Source of the DNA: Puffinus mauretanicus
Lineage: Eukaryota; Chordata; Aves; Procellariiformes; Procellariidae
DNA length: 64,000 nucleotides
NCBI GenBank assembly: GCA_023333565.1
Contig: JAJKFH010001906.1
Span: forward strand, 347,501 to 411,500
Reading direction: 5' to 3'
The notes under the pieces are model-generated. The model was given only the letters and a program-made list of their open reading frames with translations, was not told the DNA's origin and ran no database searches. Of the stretch, positions 45,601-59,820 are shown piece after piece (the stretch's first letter is position 1; the number at the start of each line of letters is the position of its first letter). The translations under genes and the position numbers were made by a program.

Positions 45601-48600
45601 CTCAAGGCAGCCAGTCTGCATCGTGTCCTTGTCATGTGTATATATTTGCATGTTCATTAGCCATGTAGTAGCACAGCTGTATGTGGTTTCATTTAGCTTT
45701 TAATTATCTTCTTTGGGTTAGCATTTTCATCTCCACCAGATTTAGCAAAGAAAAGAAAATCACTTAGGCAAAATAAATGCTACTGAGCAGGTCTGGGGCA
45801 AGGAGCACTATTTCCTTGTGCATCCTACTGTTCTGTTGCAAAAGAGATGTTTGGTTCAAAAGTTCCAACAAATTACAATAAATCTGTCTCTTCGTTCCCC
45901 CCTTCATAAGCTTATCTTATTCAGGTGGTTGTGGGTGTAATTTTTCATTTGCAGCAGGTGGTTGTTTACATATTAGATAAACTCCATCCTTACAATCCTT
46001 GGCATGGATGTTTGTATTTGCTCCGACAGCTGCTGTTCCAGAGCTCGTTCGCAGACGGATCAAGGCATCCTCCTCTTTTGATGGAAATGACTCATACCTC
46101 GGATGAACTGAAACAAAAATACCATGCTCAGCTGCAGACACCTGCATTCATGCACTGGGTTTAAAGGTTAGGATGTGGCTTCTAGCTAATTTTATTCTCT
46201 TCAGGTTCTTATACCACACCCTTTATTTTGGTTTCTGAGAAATTTCCATTAGTAAGAACAAAACAAGGTGACTAATATCTGCATTGAACTTTCTTCTCCT
46301 TTCCTCCCACCCGTCCAATGCACAAAGAGAAAAATTATGTGATTTATTTCTTTCACCTCAATTACTTGTAACATGTCCAGCCCTAACGCACTCCGCTTTG
46401 TTTCGCTGGCTTGCAGGGTCAAAGGCTCAGGGGTCAGCTTTGGTTTACAAAGCGCTGCGGTTATCTGCAGCTTTATTGCTGTGCAGACTGAACTGGGGTG
46501 CGATGCTGAGGGCCCCCCCCCTCCTGTCCCTCGTGTGCACAGCACCAAGGCCCAGAAGGAGCATTGATGGAGAGGCCAATCTTATTTCAGAGCAGTGAAA
46601 ATGAGAACTGAGCTTTTAAATATCTGGTGACTTAAAAGCACTCATGGAGAGGCGCGGAGCTGAGGGGTGCTGGCTGTCCCCGTTGCCGGAGCCAGCCGTC
46701 GCTGCAGGAGCGGTGCGAGCAGAGCTGCCCAGTACCCCCAGCACCGGCAGGCAGAGCTGGCTCTGAAATTAGAGGTTTTTTTTTTTTTTCCTCGTACAAA
46801 CATAGTATAGTGGGAACACAGAAGTGACAAAAACCTGGAAGTCCTCAGCTGCTGGCTAGCTCACGGGCGTGTGGGCCTCTCCTTGGCTACTGGAGGGTAT
46901 CACTGGGCTTCCCTAGGGAATTACAGCGCCTGACTGTTCGGTTTGCCGATCAGCTTGTGCTCTTTAAAAGAGCTCCTTGACTCAGCTCGGGGCAGAAGTC
47001 ACCACTGGTTAGAAAGTGCCCACAAGTACCCATATATTGGTCCACCTTCGTCCTTACCGTAGGTGGTGTCTAACAGCCTCTCCCTGTTGAGCAGAGCACA
47101 TACCTGGCTGAGGAGCTAAAACAAGCCCTGCCGGGCTCTGTCGGTGGTGGTGACTGGCTTTTTACTGCCCTTGATGATTTTTTTCTTCTTTGTTCAAGGA
47201 ATGGGGCATATTCAGTGCTGGTGCGAGAAGGCACAACTTAACTGGAGCCAATGGTACTGTTTTCCCGTTACACCAATGGTTTATTTGGGGAAGAATTCCC
47301 AAGTGTCTGCTGGGGAATTGGAGCCAGGCTGCCGGGAGCAGATGGTGTCTTATCAAAGGGCGATAATTGTTCATGAATTAGACTTTTCTGCATCACCTTC
47401 CTCACGCAGACCCAGAGTAACGGCTGGAGCAAGCCCCGTCTTCTCTGCTTGCCATTGCAGGAGCTCTCCTGTAGCAGGGGAAATATATTTTTATAGTTTG
47501 CTTACCTTGACACTTCAAACATTTTCCCAGCAAGCTGAAGGTGTAATTAAATGACATGCCAGATGCCAGTGTGCGTTATATTATACCACCTCTCAGCTGG
47601 GCTAGCTAAAGGGAATGAATGGAGCCTTAAGACAGCTCTCCTATAGATAGTTATTATCTCTTTTCACTAAAGAATGGGTAAGGTTGAGCAGAATGTCAGT
47701 AAACCTGTAATTTTCTAGCCTTTTGGTTACCTCTGTTCTTCTGATCCACCAGCGATGTGAAGTTTTGTTGTACTTTGTTCCGTCAATTATGGCATCTCTC
47801 CAAGAAGGCAGCAGGCTCTTGTGTCACATATGCATATTTAAGATAAGGTATGTTCTGATCTTCCTGTTTTGCCTGAAACCAGGTGTTCTGGGCCTTTTGA
47901 GGTGGGTATGCAGCATGGCCTCTTTAGGGCAGCAAAGCTTTTGGGGCAAAGCTTTTTAGCTGTAGGCTATAAAAGCAAAAGCTTGCTGGGAAAATGTCAG
48001 CAAGATTTCATAACTTCAAACTTTAAGAAATTAAACTATTTTTGTAACTTTAATAGTAGGATTTCTAGAACATATCTGCTACCTCAGAAGATGGACCTGG
48101 TGTATCTCTTGGCTGCATTCAGGTTTTAGAGCGTTGGGTTTTCAGCTTTGCAGGACACCAGCCCAGTTCTTGAGGAGACAAGATGTTGGCTGTCACAAGA
48201 CAAACTTGCCAGAGAGATTTATTTACTTACTTGGAAGTGGAAATGTTATTTTAATAATCCAGCCAGCACGGGAGTGGAGGTGTTGGACATACTCATCGCT
48301 GGCCTGAAGAAGGGTTTGCTGTAGCATCTTGTGGTCCTCTCTGTGCTGGCGAGGTGTGCTCCGCACGGAGGGCAGGAGACCGAGCCGGGGAAGGAAGGGA
48401 CTGCAGGAGCAAGGGCTTGGAAAACCTAAACCTTGATAATTCTTTATAATATTGATAATAAATATTCTTTATAATATTTATATTTATCAGGAGCATGGGA
48501 GTCATGCTGTTTTAATACCGCTGTTTTTAACGGATTGATGACTTCTTGCCATCTGAAGAATCGATGACACTGGCCAGCCCCAGCTCGAGCTGAACTGGAG

Positions 48601-49479
48601 CACTAAATCCACCAGCAGACGCCAAGGGTCTCCTCCGCTTTCTGGGGGTGAGACGTTTCACCTGACAGAAGAAAGCCACAGCCTGAAACTTTCGCATGCT
48701 GTCAGTTCAGTGTGCGCAGGGCACTTCCTTCGGAAGTGAGGCGTGTTCATAATTAAAGATTAATTTACTAGCGCTAAAACCAAAGCTTTCCTCAAAGTCT
48801 ACTGTCAACAGACATGCTCCCTTTCAGTGACATTTGCATTTCTAATTGGGACTGCTTATTAGCAGGAAGTCTCTGCAGCTGAGATTTAATTTTATAGATT
48901 TGCTGGTTGTCCTCCTAAACCAGTGCTCTGCAACTGATATTACCTAGTCTCGCCTGAGTGTGCGCGCCTGCGAGTGGGCACAGTTTCACCCCACCAGATG
49001 GGCATGAGCATATGCATGCACGGAAACCGCTGTGCGCATCAGGAAGACGGCTTGTCAGTGAGAAACGCTGAAAAGGTCAGTCCATATAGGGAAGCCAGAT
49101 GTGCAGAGGAGCAAGATCAGAAATGGAGAAGGCCTACTCTCTGCTTTTCTGCTGTGGTTAATGTTTTCTCCGTTCTCTCAAACTGTGATATTTCGACTTC
49201 GGAAGATAAGTTCAGACTCTTTCTTACAAATCTTAACAGAGATGTGAATCACTTTCCTTCTCTAATTTACTGATTGATTTTTTTTTTCTTTTGTCCTTGA
49301 AGAACTGATATTAAGAAATCGGTTTAACAAGTTATGGCATACCTTTTAGTTCCCTAGTCATCAGAAACTGCAAATAAGTGGGATTCTATAGCATGGCACT
49401 CCCTGTTCCTATAGGTCCTGCTTTAGTGCAAGGATCGAAACCCCAGCAGGCGAAGTCCTGTTCACACACTGAGAGAGAG
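42601..49479. other. Intergenic DNA without recognisable gene
   Basis: Mixed AT-rich and moderate-GC sequence with short T or A runs (for example near 46770-46790). I see no gene, RNA gene, viral remnant or long repeat. Frames up to 136 codons lack domains. Confidence 0.6.
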
Positions 49480-49680
49480 ACGGTGCCTGCCCAGAAGAGC
49501 TTGCTGCTGGAATAGGCAGGAGAGAAAGGAAATATTATTATTCCTCTTTAACAGATGGGAAACCAAGGCGCAGAGAGTTGAAGAGGCTTGCCAAAAGTCA
49601 GACAGAAATCTGAAAACAGCCAGGAACCGAATCCAGGTCTGCTGAGACTCAGGCCAGTGCCTTAATCACTCAGCTCTTCA
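49480..49680 (-). mobile_element. Ancient MIR/L3-type retroposon relic
   Basis: Read on the + strand it shows the usual reverse-complement order: GGTGCCTGCCCAGAAGAGC, then TTATTATTCCTCTTTAACAG, GATGGGAAACCAAGGCGCAG, AGAGTTGAAGAGGCTTGCC, AAAAGTCAGACAG, and finally GAACCGAATCCAGGTCTGC with CCAGTGCCTTAATCACT. This resembles amniote MIR (CORE-SINE) or the 3' part of CR1/L3 elements. It is strongly diverged and inactive. Family is assigned from memory. Confidence 0.7.
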
Positions 49681-52600
49681 TAGATTTTATTTCTGCATTT
49701 AACTGAGTTATTCACTAGGACAAACCATGAAATTCCTGCCTCTAGCTATAGTACTAGTGTTCCTATATCCTCTTCTACCCCACACATGATTCCCTTCTGT
49801 TTTTTCTCCTGTATGCGTCAAGCAGCCTCTCTCATCCTCCTACTGCTTAGGAAGGTGCTCTGCAAAGCTCTGCCATCGTTTCTGTACTCCAGCCCTGACC
49901 TTCCTCATAAATAAATTCCCTTCTTCTTTTCCAACCTCAGTCCAATTTGCCCACAGCCTTGTGATAATTAATGTCTGGTGCTGAAAGCACCATAGTTGTC
50001 TACAGAGTCTTCACATGTTGCTGTGAATAACTCCCAAATTGAGATGCTCGGTCCCCCGGGAAGGAAGAATTTGTGGGTAGCAGATGTGGTCCCACCCTGC
50101 ACGCATCCCAGCCCAAAGCCTGGCCACAAACCCCTGCACACAGCTCTGTGCTGGAGAAGTTCAGGGCGTAAGCAAAGAGCTTATGCAAATCCTCTCCTAT
50201 CCATCACGAAAGGGAGTCCTTCATACTTCAGAAACGATGGGAGAAACAATCTATCGATATTCTGTAATGAGCATAAATGCCCTTTATAAATTGTTTCCCT
50301 TTTATTGACTCTAAAGCAAATGTAGCCGTGAATGCTGTACATTAATACATTTTATACCTTCTAATGGTTTGATGGCCTCATATATCCAGTAACGCTGAGA
50401 ATAATCATTAGATTGTAAGGAGTGCAAAATATGTTTTATCACTTGAAAATGGAATTCCTTCTTGAAAGGTAAAACCAGTGGTAGATCATTGATTTGAAAG
50501 GTCAGGGTTAAAAAGCTTATTAACGACTGGGTTAAGCTCTAGTAAAATTCTTTGTTTTACTCAGCTGTATGAAGCATTTAGCTAAGTGAGACTCTTCATT
50601 AGGACATTAGTGCTTTTATACTAGCTGTGTAAGGTAAAAATCAGTAATTTCCAGCTTATGTTCAGCAAAATGCATTGCAAGTGGCACATACCCCTCCAAA
50701 TAACACCGAGCGGCACGTGGCCGTGGGTACGACGGAAAACGACTGCTGCAGAGTCCGGGGGTGGGGGGCAGCCGGTGCACGCAATCCCTGCCTCTCCCTG
50801 TCCTGTGCTGGGACCCCTGAGCAAGCGTTGGCCAAGCAGATATATCACGTAGCGCAGTAGACTGCTGGGTAGAAATACTAGCTTGGGTCCCAGAAGCCAT
50901 ATAGTTATGTCAGGATGCCACAGCGCTGAGTTAATTAGCCCCGACTCCCTACGGGGCTTTAGATTAGCTAAAGCAGCGGGTTCATGGGACTGCAATGCTT
51001 CCTGCCTCCGAGACAGGGAGTTTCTACCAGGGGAAATATGTGCGTGTCCCTCTCGCCAGATCCCTGACAGACACGTGAGTCACAGCACGTGGAGGAAGGC
51101 TCTGTATTTTGGGTACGCCAATGGTACCAACACAAGCTCTTCATTATAGCCTTATATCCATCCCAGCCGTCACGGGAGCAGATGAAAGCCCAGAAGCGAG
51201 GCAGAGCGGGACCATGGCACGGCATGCTGCTCATTGAGTGATGGGACTTGGTCAAGGTCACATGTGAAATTTTGGGCAGGGGGAAAACGTGTACCTGCAA
51301 CTTGTGGCTGTCCTTTCAAGTCAACCCACAGGCCAGCTGGGCTGGTGGACCTAGAAAAAGGCAAGAGTTTATGAATTGCTTCGTTAAAGTGAAAACTATC
51401 TCAAGGCATCACGGTGTCGCAAGGCAAACACGAACGTAAGTGTTCAAGCCATATGAAAATAAGAAAGGCGGTTACCCAGCAGCACACTGCGCTGACTCTG
51501 CCCACTTGTCAAAAAAAAAGTGGAAATCATTTGAAATTGTTGTTTGTAAAGGGGTTTCTTCCTTTTCCAGCCATTGTCTCTTTAGTGGCTGAAGAGATCG
51601 AGCGTGGACGTGATGCGGGAGCACAGAAAGGAGGGATCAGCTGCCTAAATTTAGCACTGCCGTAAACAAGAGCAGATATTTTAATCCTGTGCCATAATGC
51701 AGCTGCTGGTAAAGACAAAAAGTCAGTGTCAGAAGTGATGTAAAATAAGTTCACACAGCTTAGTTTTACTTTATTATTTTACTAATGTAAGGAATGATTG
51801 TTTTGTTAATGTAATGTAATGCATTACAGGAGACGACACTAGGGCGAAGTCCCTCTCCATCACCCTGATAAACCACAGCATGGAGGAAAGGCAGAGCCGG
51901 CACCACGCTCCCACCTACCTCCTGACACTGCAAACTCTAATACATTGCCCAGGGAATAACCAGGTGCTCTCACATAGGCACTGACACGTGCTGACCATCA
52001 ACTTGGGGCACTTTCCTCCATGTGACTTGGAAATCTTCTCCTCTTCCTCAGTCCCTCTTTGTTTGGTTGCATGCTAGCTTTTTTAAACTTTATTTATTTT
52101 TAGCACTTTGAAAAATTCATGCTGTTTTCAAAAAGATCCTTAATGTTTGTCCTCAGCATCTGCTACCTGTTTCTAACAAAAAAAAGAGACCTAAAACTCT
52201 GTCATGCTGTATTAAGAAGGCTTTTTAATGTTTTTAATGGAACAAAATAACAATACAGAATATAATACCCATAGCATGTGCTTGGTGCAGTATAATTGCT
52301 CTGGGATACTCAATCCTTTTCATATAAAGCAGCCGTACCAACCCAACCATCGGAACAACTTTAATATTTTGCAGTGAAATTAAATTGCAGATTAAACCAG
52401 ATGGTTCGAACATTTCATTACAAGCCATGGCGCTTATTTGCTGACCATTGGCTGGTATATGTAAACATATAAAATGCAAAAGAGCCCTTGGATACAAACC
52501 ATACTCTCGCTTAGCTTTTCATTCATGGTTACAGCATGGTTATGAATGTTATGGATCCAGACAGGGTCTTTAAAGGTGCTGAATTCAATTTATTTTTACC

Positions 52601-55443
52601 GATGAAAGGAAGAGGTCATGGAAAGTGCAGAATGGGTGGGAAGAATATAGGGGGTTTGTTAACTGTCCTGCCAATGCATTGCAGTTCACAGCTTGGCGGG
52701 TCCGGCGCCTTCTGCATCCTTATGGCGCAGAAACCCCGCGCCAGCCCTCTCCGTCCCGGGACGCTGCTGGCTCCCACCCGCGGCTGCGCCCAGGGTTTCG
52801 CCTGTCGTCCTCGGTTTGCGGCTGCGGGAGAAGGGCTGTGGATCTCTGCGCTCCAGGCTGACCCATCCCTGTGTTTTCACTGCTGACTTCGGATGCCTCT
52901 GGTTCGACTGCCTGTTTGAAAATCCTTTAAAAGAGCTTAAGTTATAGATTGCTGGTGCTTCCTTATGCCGTTGTTTGCTTCTCTGGCCAAAGGGACCAGT
53001 ACGTATTGCACATGGAGGCAGAGAGGTTTAATTAAATGTTTGCAAAGTACTTTGAGGTCACTGGATGAAAAAATGCTGCTTAACTGCAAAGTGTGAATAT
53101 CCAGAGTAAGGGAGAAGACTGTTGTTGAGTAGTACCTCTAAGGGAGGGGTGTGTGCCAGTATTGGTAAACTGAACGGGCAGAGAAAAGCCAAAGGTTGGC
53201 ACTGCTCTCGGCCCTTGGGCAGCGCGGGCCTGGCTGTACGGCCAGGAGCGGGTGGGCAGCGCTATCAGCCCATCAAACCAGCCGTCCTCGCCGAATGAGT
53301 TAACTCTGTGCTAAGAGGTATTAAATAAACCCCTCACAGTTACAGCAAGTGTTTCCCCGAGTTTGCAGTGTACCAGCTGCACTCAGCGATGTTGCCCCAG
53401 GTATTTCATTTTTCAGATATTGTCAAACAAACAGAATTCTACTCTAAAAAGAATTACGAACAAATCTATAAACGTATTTAGCTTTGGCAGAACCGAAATG
53501 AATAGATGTTTCTTAAAAGTGTAAATGCCGTGCCTTCAGACATTTTCCATGCTGGTTAGTGCTGGGTTAGCGAAACCGTAGGGACTTCAGGGAGTCAAAA
53601 CTTCATTCTGCACGTCTCCGTAGGCAGCACGGTGAGCCAAGGATATTCTGCTTTACCTCTGCTCCATGATGCAGTAACGTCATGAAGCAATTTTAGCACC
53701 TAGGGAGAATGCAGTATGTGCATTACAGCCTTGCGTATGGATTAGGAGAGAAAACATTTCCCCTTTGCTGTTGGTGTGTCGGGCAATCCCAGTCAGCACC
53801 TCTGTCCCAAAGAGGCAAGTCTGAATGAGCCTGGGCTCATGGCACCCAAAGGACTGGAAAATAAATTTGAGTTTTCATAGCTTTAGGGGAAAAAATAAAA
53901 GCTACGGTGTTAAGAGTCTTGTTCAGCTCTTGGAGAGCTGCAAAGAAATGGGGAGAAAGGTTCCAAGGGTAGATACACTCAGCAAAGCAAACCAATAGAA
54001 ATCATCATTAAACTCTGCCCCCTCCCTCCCAGTTCAGTGGTGGAGCTTCTGTAGTAGGCTTTTATGTAGTTAAGATTTGAACAGAACTTCCAGCTACCAA
54101 GGCAATATCTTGACTGGTACATCACTGGGCTTGCTGGGAGCCCTGGTTACGGTACCGTGAGCTGCTTCCGTCGCCGATCCAGTCGGTATTACCCCAGGCC
54201 TTAGAAATAACGACATCAACCACAGGACGGTGCGGGGCCTCATTTCCTGCACGGGGGCTCAAATCTTGAAAGGACGATGTGCAAAGACACATTCACAGGT
54301 GTCCACATCTGCTTCACAATTTAAACCTTAAACCCTAGTCCTACAAGGCTTTAAGAAAACGAGAATCCACAGAGGAAAGTACAGGGGAAGGCATTAGACG
54401 TAGAGGATCACCTTTCTGTGACACTGTTCTTTTAGGATCATAGCTGCATCTTCAGACGCATAATCCTTGGTCATTGTGTGTTAGAGCCATCATGCAGAAG
54501 AGTTTGCTCATATAATAGCATATTGTTGACAACAAACTAGAAGAGCCATTTAAAAAAAAAAAAATATCTTACAATGCATGCTTAAAAGTGTTAAAAAAAA
54601 GGGAATTGTATTTTAAAAATCAGTATTTATCAATAGTCCTGGCTATAACTGGGGATTCACAGCATGGATGCTGAAAGAATGGAGACAGCATGGTAATGAA
54701 AAAAGCGTATCCATCATCAACAATACAATACTTACTGTGACACAAGGTCAGGTTTGTACAGTCACACCAGATGTTAGATTTCAGCCGTTCTTTGAAATGA
54801 AGAAACACAATGGTTACTATTCCTGTAGTGTTGTGGATTTCATTAAACAACAGGTTTATCTTTCAGCTTTAAAATGTAGAGCAAGATTAGGATATTCTAA
54901 CATTTAGCCTTCAGAAAGATCCAGTAAGCATAATGTAAAGTAGGGCTGGCGCTATAAAAAAAAATTACTATTTTGAATGCAACAGCCAGCTCTTTCCGGT
55001 GGCAAAATTCAGAGACAGTAATGCAAAGGGCGGAAGAAGCAGCTACAGTAAATAACTCTAACGGCGTAGCTGTTTCTAAAGCAGCCCTGGAAAGGGTGTG
55101 CATGGCCCCCCGGGACGCACTGCCCCACGGCACCGGGGAGAGCAGATGTGTCTTTGACCAGGGCTTGCTTCTCCCTGTGCTTCAGCTCTTTTCCTCTTCT
55201 CCTCCTTCTCAAGCGATTACAGAGGAGCGGGGCCATCACTAGAGGAGCCTAGCCTAAAAGGTGGTCGGAATTGCTTAGGATTTCCCCTGCTCATCCCCTC
55301 TGAACTAGACTGCTACCGCCCTGGCTGCTCCCCTCACCTGGGAGCTCAGCCCATTTCTCCAAATATGAGACGTTCCCTTGCAACGCTGGCCGCTCTTTTG
55401 CCTTATTTGCTTTATTTAAGGACCCTTAACAGTCACTGCGGTT
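49681..55443. other. Intergenic DNA without recognisable gene
   Basis: It contains a CpG-rich patch near 52690-52860 and a GTAAACA forkhead site at 52461-52467. Otherwise it is unremarkable unique sequence. Confidence 0.6.
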
Positions 55444-55624
55444 TTATATATAATTGTATATATAATTTATTATGTACATATATACACATTTATATATATA
55501 AATATAGTATACATTATACATTATTATATATTATATATTATATATGAATTATACATTATATATTATATATTATATATTATATATTATATATAAAAATGTT
55601 ATATTATATATATACACATACACA
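55444..55624. repeat. AT-rich microsatellite, TATAT/TTATATATTA type
   Basis: About 180 bases almost only of A and T, with repeated TATATTATA units at 55520-55592. Self-complementary arms could extrude cruciforms. It is likely length-variable and hard to assemble. Confidence 0.92.
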
Positions 55625-58311
55625 AATCCATAACCTTAAGAAACGACTGTCACTCTAAAATTATATTCTTATTCATTATTATTAATCAGGAATACTTAAA
55701 TTCTCGGGCTGAATAGAAGAGATAAAGGACAGTTAGGAAGAAGCCTTTCGTTTATCTTGTCCTCTGTTTTCTTCATCGCAGAACTTTGCATTGTTTATAA
55801 ACAGTCCCTGTTTTGGGCAAAGCAGGTAAGGCAGAGGAGCAAGGTCCATGTCCTGAATTATTTCATTAAAAATTAAAGCTTTATAAAAGTGTACACATTT
55901 CATTAACTTCTCATTGCAGCCTTTGCAAATATTCTAAGGGATGCTAATCTCCTGGCTTTAATTAGATTGAAGGTCTCTTGCAAAGGCTATCATTTTAATA
56001 TAAAATGAGCGATCTTTTAAGCTTTGTGAATTAGAAAACAAGAACTTCCATTTTAGATCAACAGTTATACAGTGAAACAAAAGAGCTTTGGATTTTTGCA
56101 GAAAGTTAAGGTTTTTGCATTACTCACGTGCAATTGCAAAAGCCAGGCGGTACATACATTCTTCACGTCCACCTAGGGATAAGTTGCATATATATATATG
56201 TGTATGCATGTGCACACATGCGCACAACCCCCCCCCGACCGCTAACACCTCCTTTACACCGTGCACAGCACGCTGCAGTCCTAATCCTAATTCCACCCCA
56301 ATACTTCTGCTGGATCAGGGTCTCACTGGCGCATTGGCCCTGTCTTTCTTGCTCTGATGTCTTTCTGCGTGATATTAAGTTGACTTTCAGCAAAAATTGC
56401 CCAGAGTGACCCAAGAGGGACAGTTATGGAGGGGAGAGGAGCAGGGCAGAGCCTGGGGTTGCTGCCTGCGGGACACCCCCAGCCTGGGTGCCACAGGGGT
56501 GGCGTGGCCGTGAGCGTGGGACGGCGTCTCAGCCCAGCACCGACCGTGCCTCCCTTGCCAGGGACTGGACTCTTAAATCCGCAGTTGTCGTCTGCCCCTG
56601 TTCTCCTGCTATTATCCCCCGCTAGGAGACGAATTTTTATATTTCTGACCAAGATCCAATCTTCTTTCCCTTATCAAACATAATAGAAAATGCTGTAGTT
56701 ACAGAATAACAAACTCACCTCCTGGATAAATGTCAATCTATTTTTAAGTGCGGGATCAGCTTGGGATACGTGATATCACTTCATGCCAACGTGGTGCCCC
56801 TTCATTTCTTATTTCACTCACCTCCAGCCCTCTGCGTTTGGTACCACATTGCCTTGAACGTCGCCCCTTTCTCCTCTTCCAGCTGCAAAGGGCCTGATCC
56901 TGCCTGACCCCACGTTAGCTCTGGCACAAAGCTGGTGGGACGTGAATCAGGCGTACAGCTGCAGCAGTATCTCCAATTTAAGTACCTGGATACTCCTGGT
57001 TTATGTGCTGAGAGTTTCTCTTTCAGACTTAAGCCCTGTTCAGTTAACGTCCAGCTACATTCATGTAAGTCTAGAAACTGCTTGTATAGCCGTGCAATTC
57101 AGCTTTGTGCATTTTGCTGTTGGACTTTTGGACCCATAAGCTACTTTCAAACTACCTTACTCTGTCTTTCAAGGATCGCATTTTGGAGATGGGCATATTA
57201 TTCTTTATATCTGCTTTATGGAATTTAAGTTCAGAGAGAGACTTGCAAAGTCCCCTTTATTTGTACTTGTGGGGAACAGACCTCCAAAACCATTGCTAGC
57301 ATTAGATCCAATTTGAACAGCAGTTAATTAAATAATGACTTTTTTTTTTCTTTCTGTTGGTCATTCATTCCAATTTCGTGTACAGACTCTTCAAAACTAA
57401 GAGGGCTAAGCTCCAAGTATAAATTTAATTAATCAATAACTGTCATTTTTAAACAATCCTGATTTATTCAAAATTGACCTCCAGAAAAAGAACTGCCTCC
57501 ATTAACGTCTATGCTTAGCTCTCCGCTGCGACAGCTCTTTCTGCTAACAGTCTTGCTGGGCAAGTTTCCTTTAAGAGAACAAAATCCTCAACTTCATTTC
57601 TCCAGCTCCCTAATTTTGATTCAGAGCCACATCTTTGTTTAAAGGTTTATGTAGATAAACCTCAATTTTGTCAATCTCAATTTTGTATAAGAAGTAGGAT
57701 CAACTTCTAATTTCCAATGTTAAATCCTACGCTCTGCTTTCCACTGCAATATTCTCAAGATGACTATTCCAGGTTAGATCCCATGCTGGGTTCAACACTT
57801 AGAATAAACTAAAGTAACAGTAACTTCATTTACTCATTAAGAACACGGGCTTGCTCTGGAACAATCTGATATGCAGTGAGCTTTCAAAGTTCAGGTTAAG
57901 GTAGACAACAACGGCATGGGCAATGACAATGACATTTGGGACTGTCTGAAATACAAATCCTCTGCTTTCCTATTGCTTAAGGACACACAATAATACAAGT
58001 AATATTTTGTGATGGCCTGTATATGAATCAGATATGAAAGATCTTCCCACAGAGTGCCCAGCTGCTATGGTAATGGCACGTTTTAAGCAACTAGCGAGAG
58101 GTGGAAACTCCTTGGCCATCATATTCTCTTCAGTACAGTATCCATCTTAAGTATTCCTGATACCAGTTACATACGCTACCAAAAGAGCAGCAGAGTATTA
58201 GCACAGCGGTACGAGCCTTGTGGCTGCTGCGCTGCCAGGATGCTGCCACTTGTTCTCCTGCGAGCACTGACCCATGAGGGTGCAACTGGATGGTGAGAGC
58301 CCTGAGCTCCA

Positions 58312-58360
58312 GGAGAGCGCTGGCTATAGGGGAGCGCTGGCTATAGGAGAGTGCTATAGG
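58312..58360. repeat. Short tandem repeat, about 17-bp unit, 3 copies
   Basis: Units of the form GAGCGCTGGCTATAGG follow one another; the third is shortened to GAGTGCTATAGG. Confidence 0.8.
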
Positions 58361-59769
58361 AAACCCAGTTCCAACCTCATCTCTGCTGCAGACAATCAGT
58401 AAAACACAAGCATCGCATGCCCCTTCCTAGCAAAATACTGCTAGAAGGCAAACATTAAAGCACGCCAGACATTCAAATATTATTAAGATAGTGAGAAATG
58501 ATCATACCAGAGTAAAACTGGAGTTCACGTAGCGCAGTAACCTCTGGGGTTTGGTGCCTAGGAGAAGACAAAGTGCACAGATAACACCGCTTAGGCTACG
58601 CACCCGCTCCCAGCCAGCTAGGGTTAGCTCCCCTCCTACTACACCTCGCTCTTCTCGTGTAGGATTGACCTAACAAACGCTTTTCCTGTACGTGCTATGA
58701 CAGGTGCTGTATTTGAACAAATTTTAATAGACAGCATATTAACTCTGACGGCTTCAGATCGCCGAGGTATGTGTGTGAGTTTGCATCTCCTCTATAAACA
58801 TTCCTGACTCTCATCTGCTTTGATCAGTATCACTCACCTCTGTGATCCTCGCTCTTTCCCAGCATCGTGACAAATTTTTGGTTCCATGTCAACATCAATG
58901 TCTCATTGGCTGTAACGGTGGTTGAGATGGGCCAGTTCATCTCAGTATCATATCCTGGCAGTTCAAAATTGATCTGAGGATACCGTGAAAGTTTTCAAAA
59001 CAGGCATATCGAATCCTCTGTTGAAATCCAAATTTCTGAGCACCTCATTGCCATGGATTTTTATGATCTGGAAGGCGCGGGTACATTTCTGCTACCACTG
59101 AGCAGAATGGAAGGGGACAGAGCTACTGCACGCTCGGACTCTTTCCTCCTCACACTTTCACTTCAAAATCTCTCTTGTTTAACCATTGGACTAGAAGGGA
59201 CGAAGGTTTGTGACGGTAGTCAGACCAAGGTAATACAGTAAAAAAAATTTATTATTCTAAACAAGGAAAATTCCCAAGGAACAGGGCTGGCATTACGCTT
59301 TTTACAGGATCTCAGAATTTGACCCATATTCAATGGGACTGTTGGGACTATTATGTTTATGCTACCTTTTTTTCTGTTTTCTTCTTTATCTGTATTTAAA
59401 TACGTATCTGGGACCAGATCCATAGCTTAGCTTCACCAGCTTCAATAATGCCATGCTTATTTCTACCGGATGAAGTTCTGCCTTTAAATTTCAGAGGATA
59501 TAAGAAAATGCACTAAAAGAACCCTAGACTACACAGTCCACTGATTCTCCTCTCTCTTCAAATTCCCTTTGCCCCAGGCTATTACCTCAATCTACTTTTT
59601 TTTTTCCTAGTGACTGGTATACATCTTAGATACTTAGAACAAAGAGTATTGGTTTGATCTGTGTTTAAAGCAGCATGTTCTGGAAGTTGTGCTTGCTCTT
59701 GCATGATAGTTAGCATTCTGCTTTTTTTTTTTCTTTTTTTTAAAGAAAGACTATTCTAATCTGTAACAA

Positions 59770-59820
59770 CACCACAGAGCTGTTTCTTTAGAGACACCAC
59801 AGAGTTTCTTCTTTAGGGAC
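59770..59820. repeat. Imperfect 25-bp tandem duplication
   Basis: Two copies beginning CACCACAGAG at 59770 and 59795, both ending in a CTTTAG(A/G)GA string, with a few mismatches. Confidence 0.8.

Noticed and set aside
59300..59345. TTCAATGGGACT string like the dispersed repeat at 14400
   Set aside because: Too short and only one box of the motif; chance match is likely.
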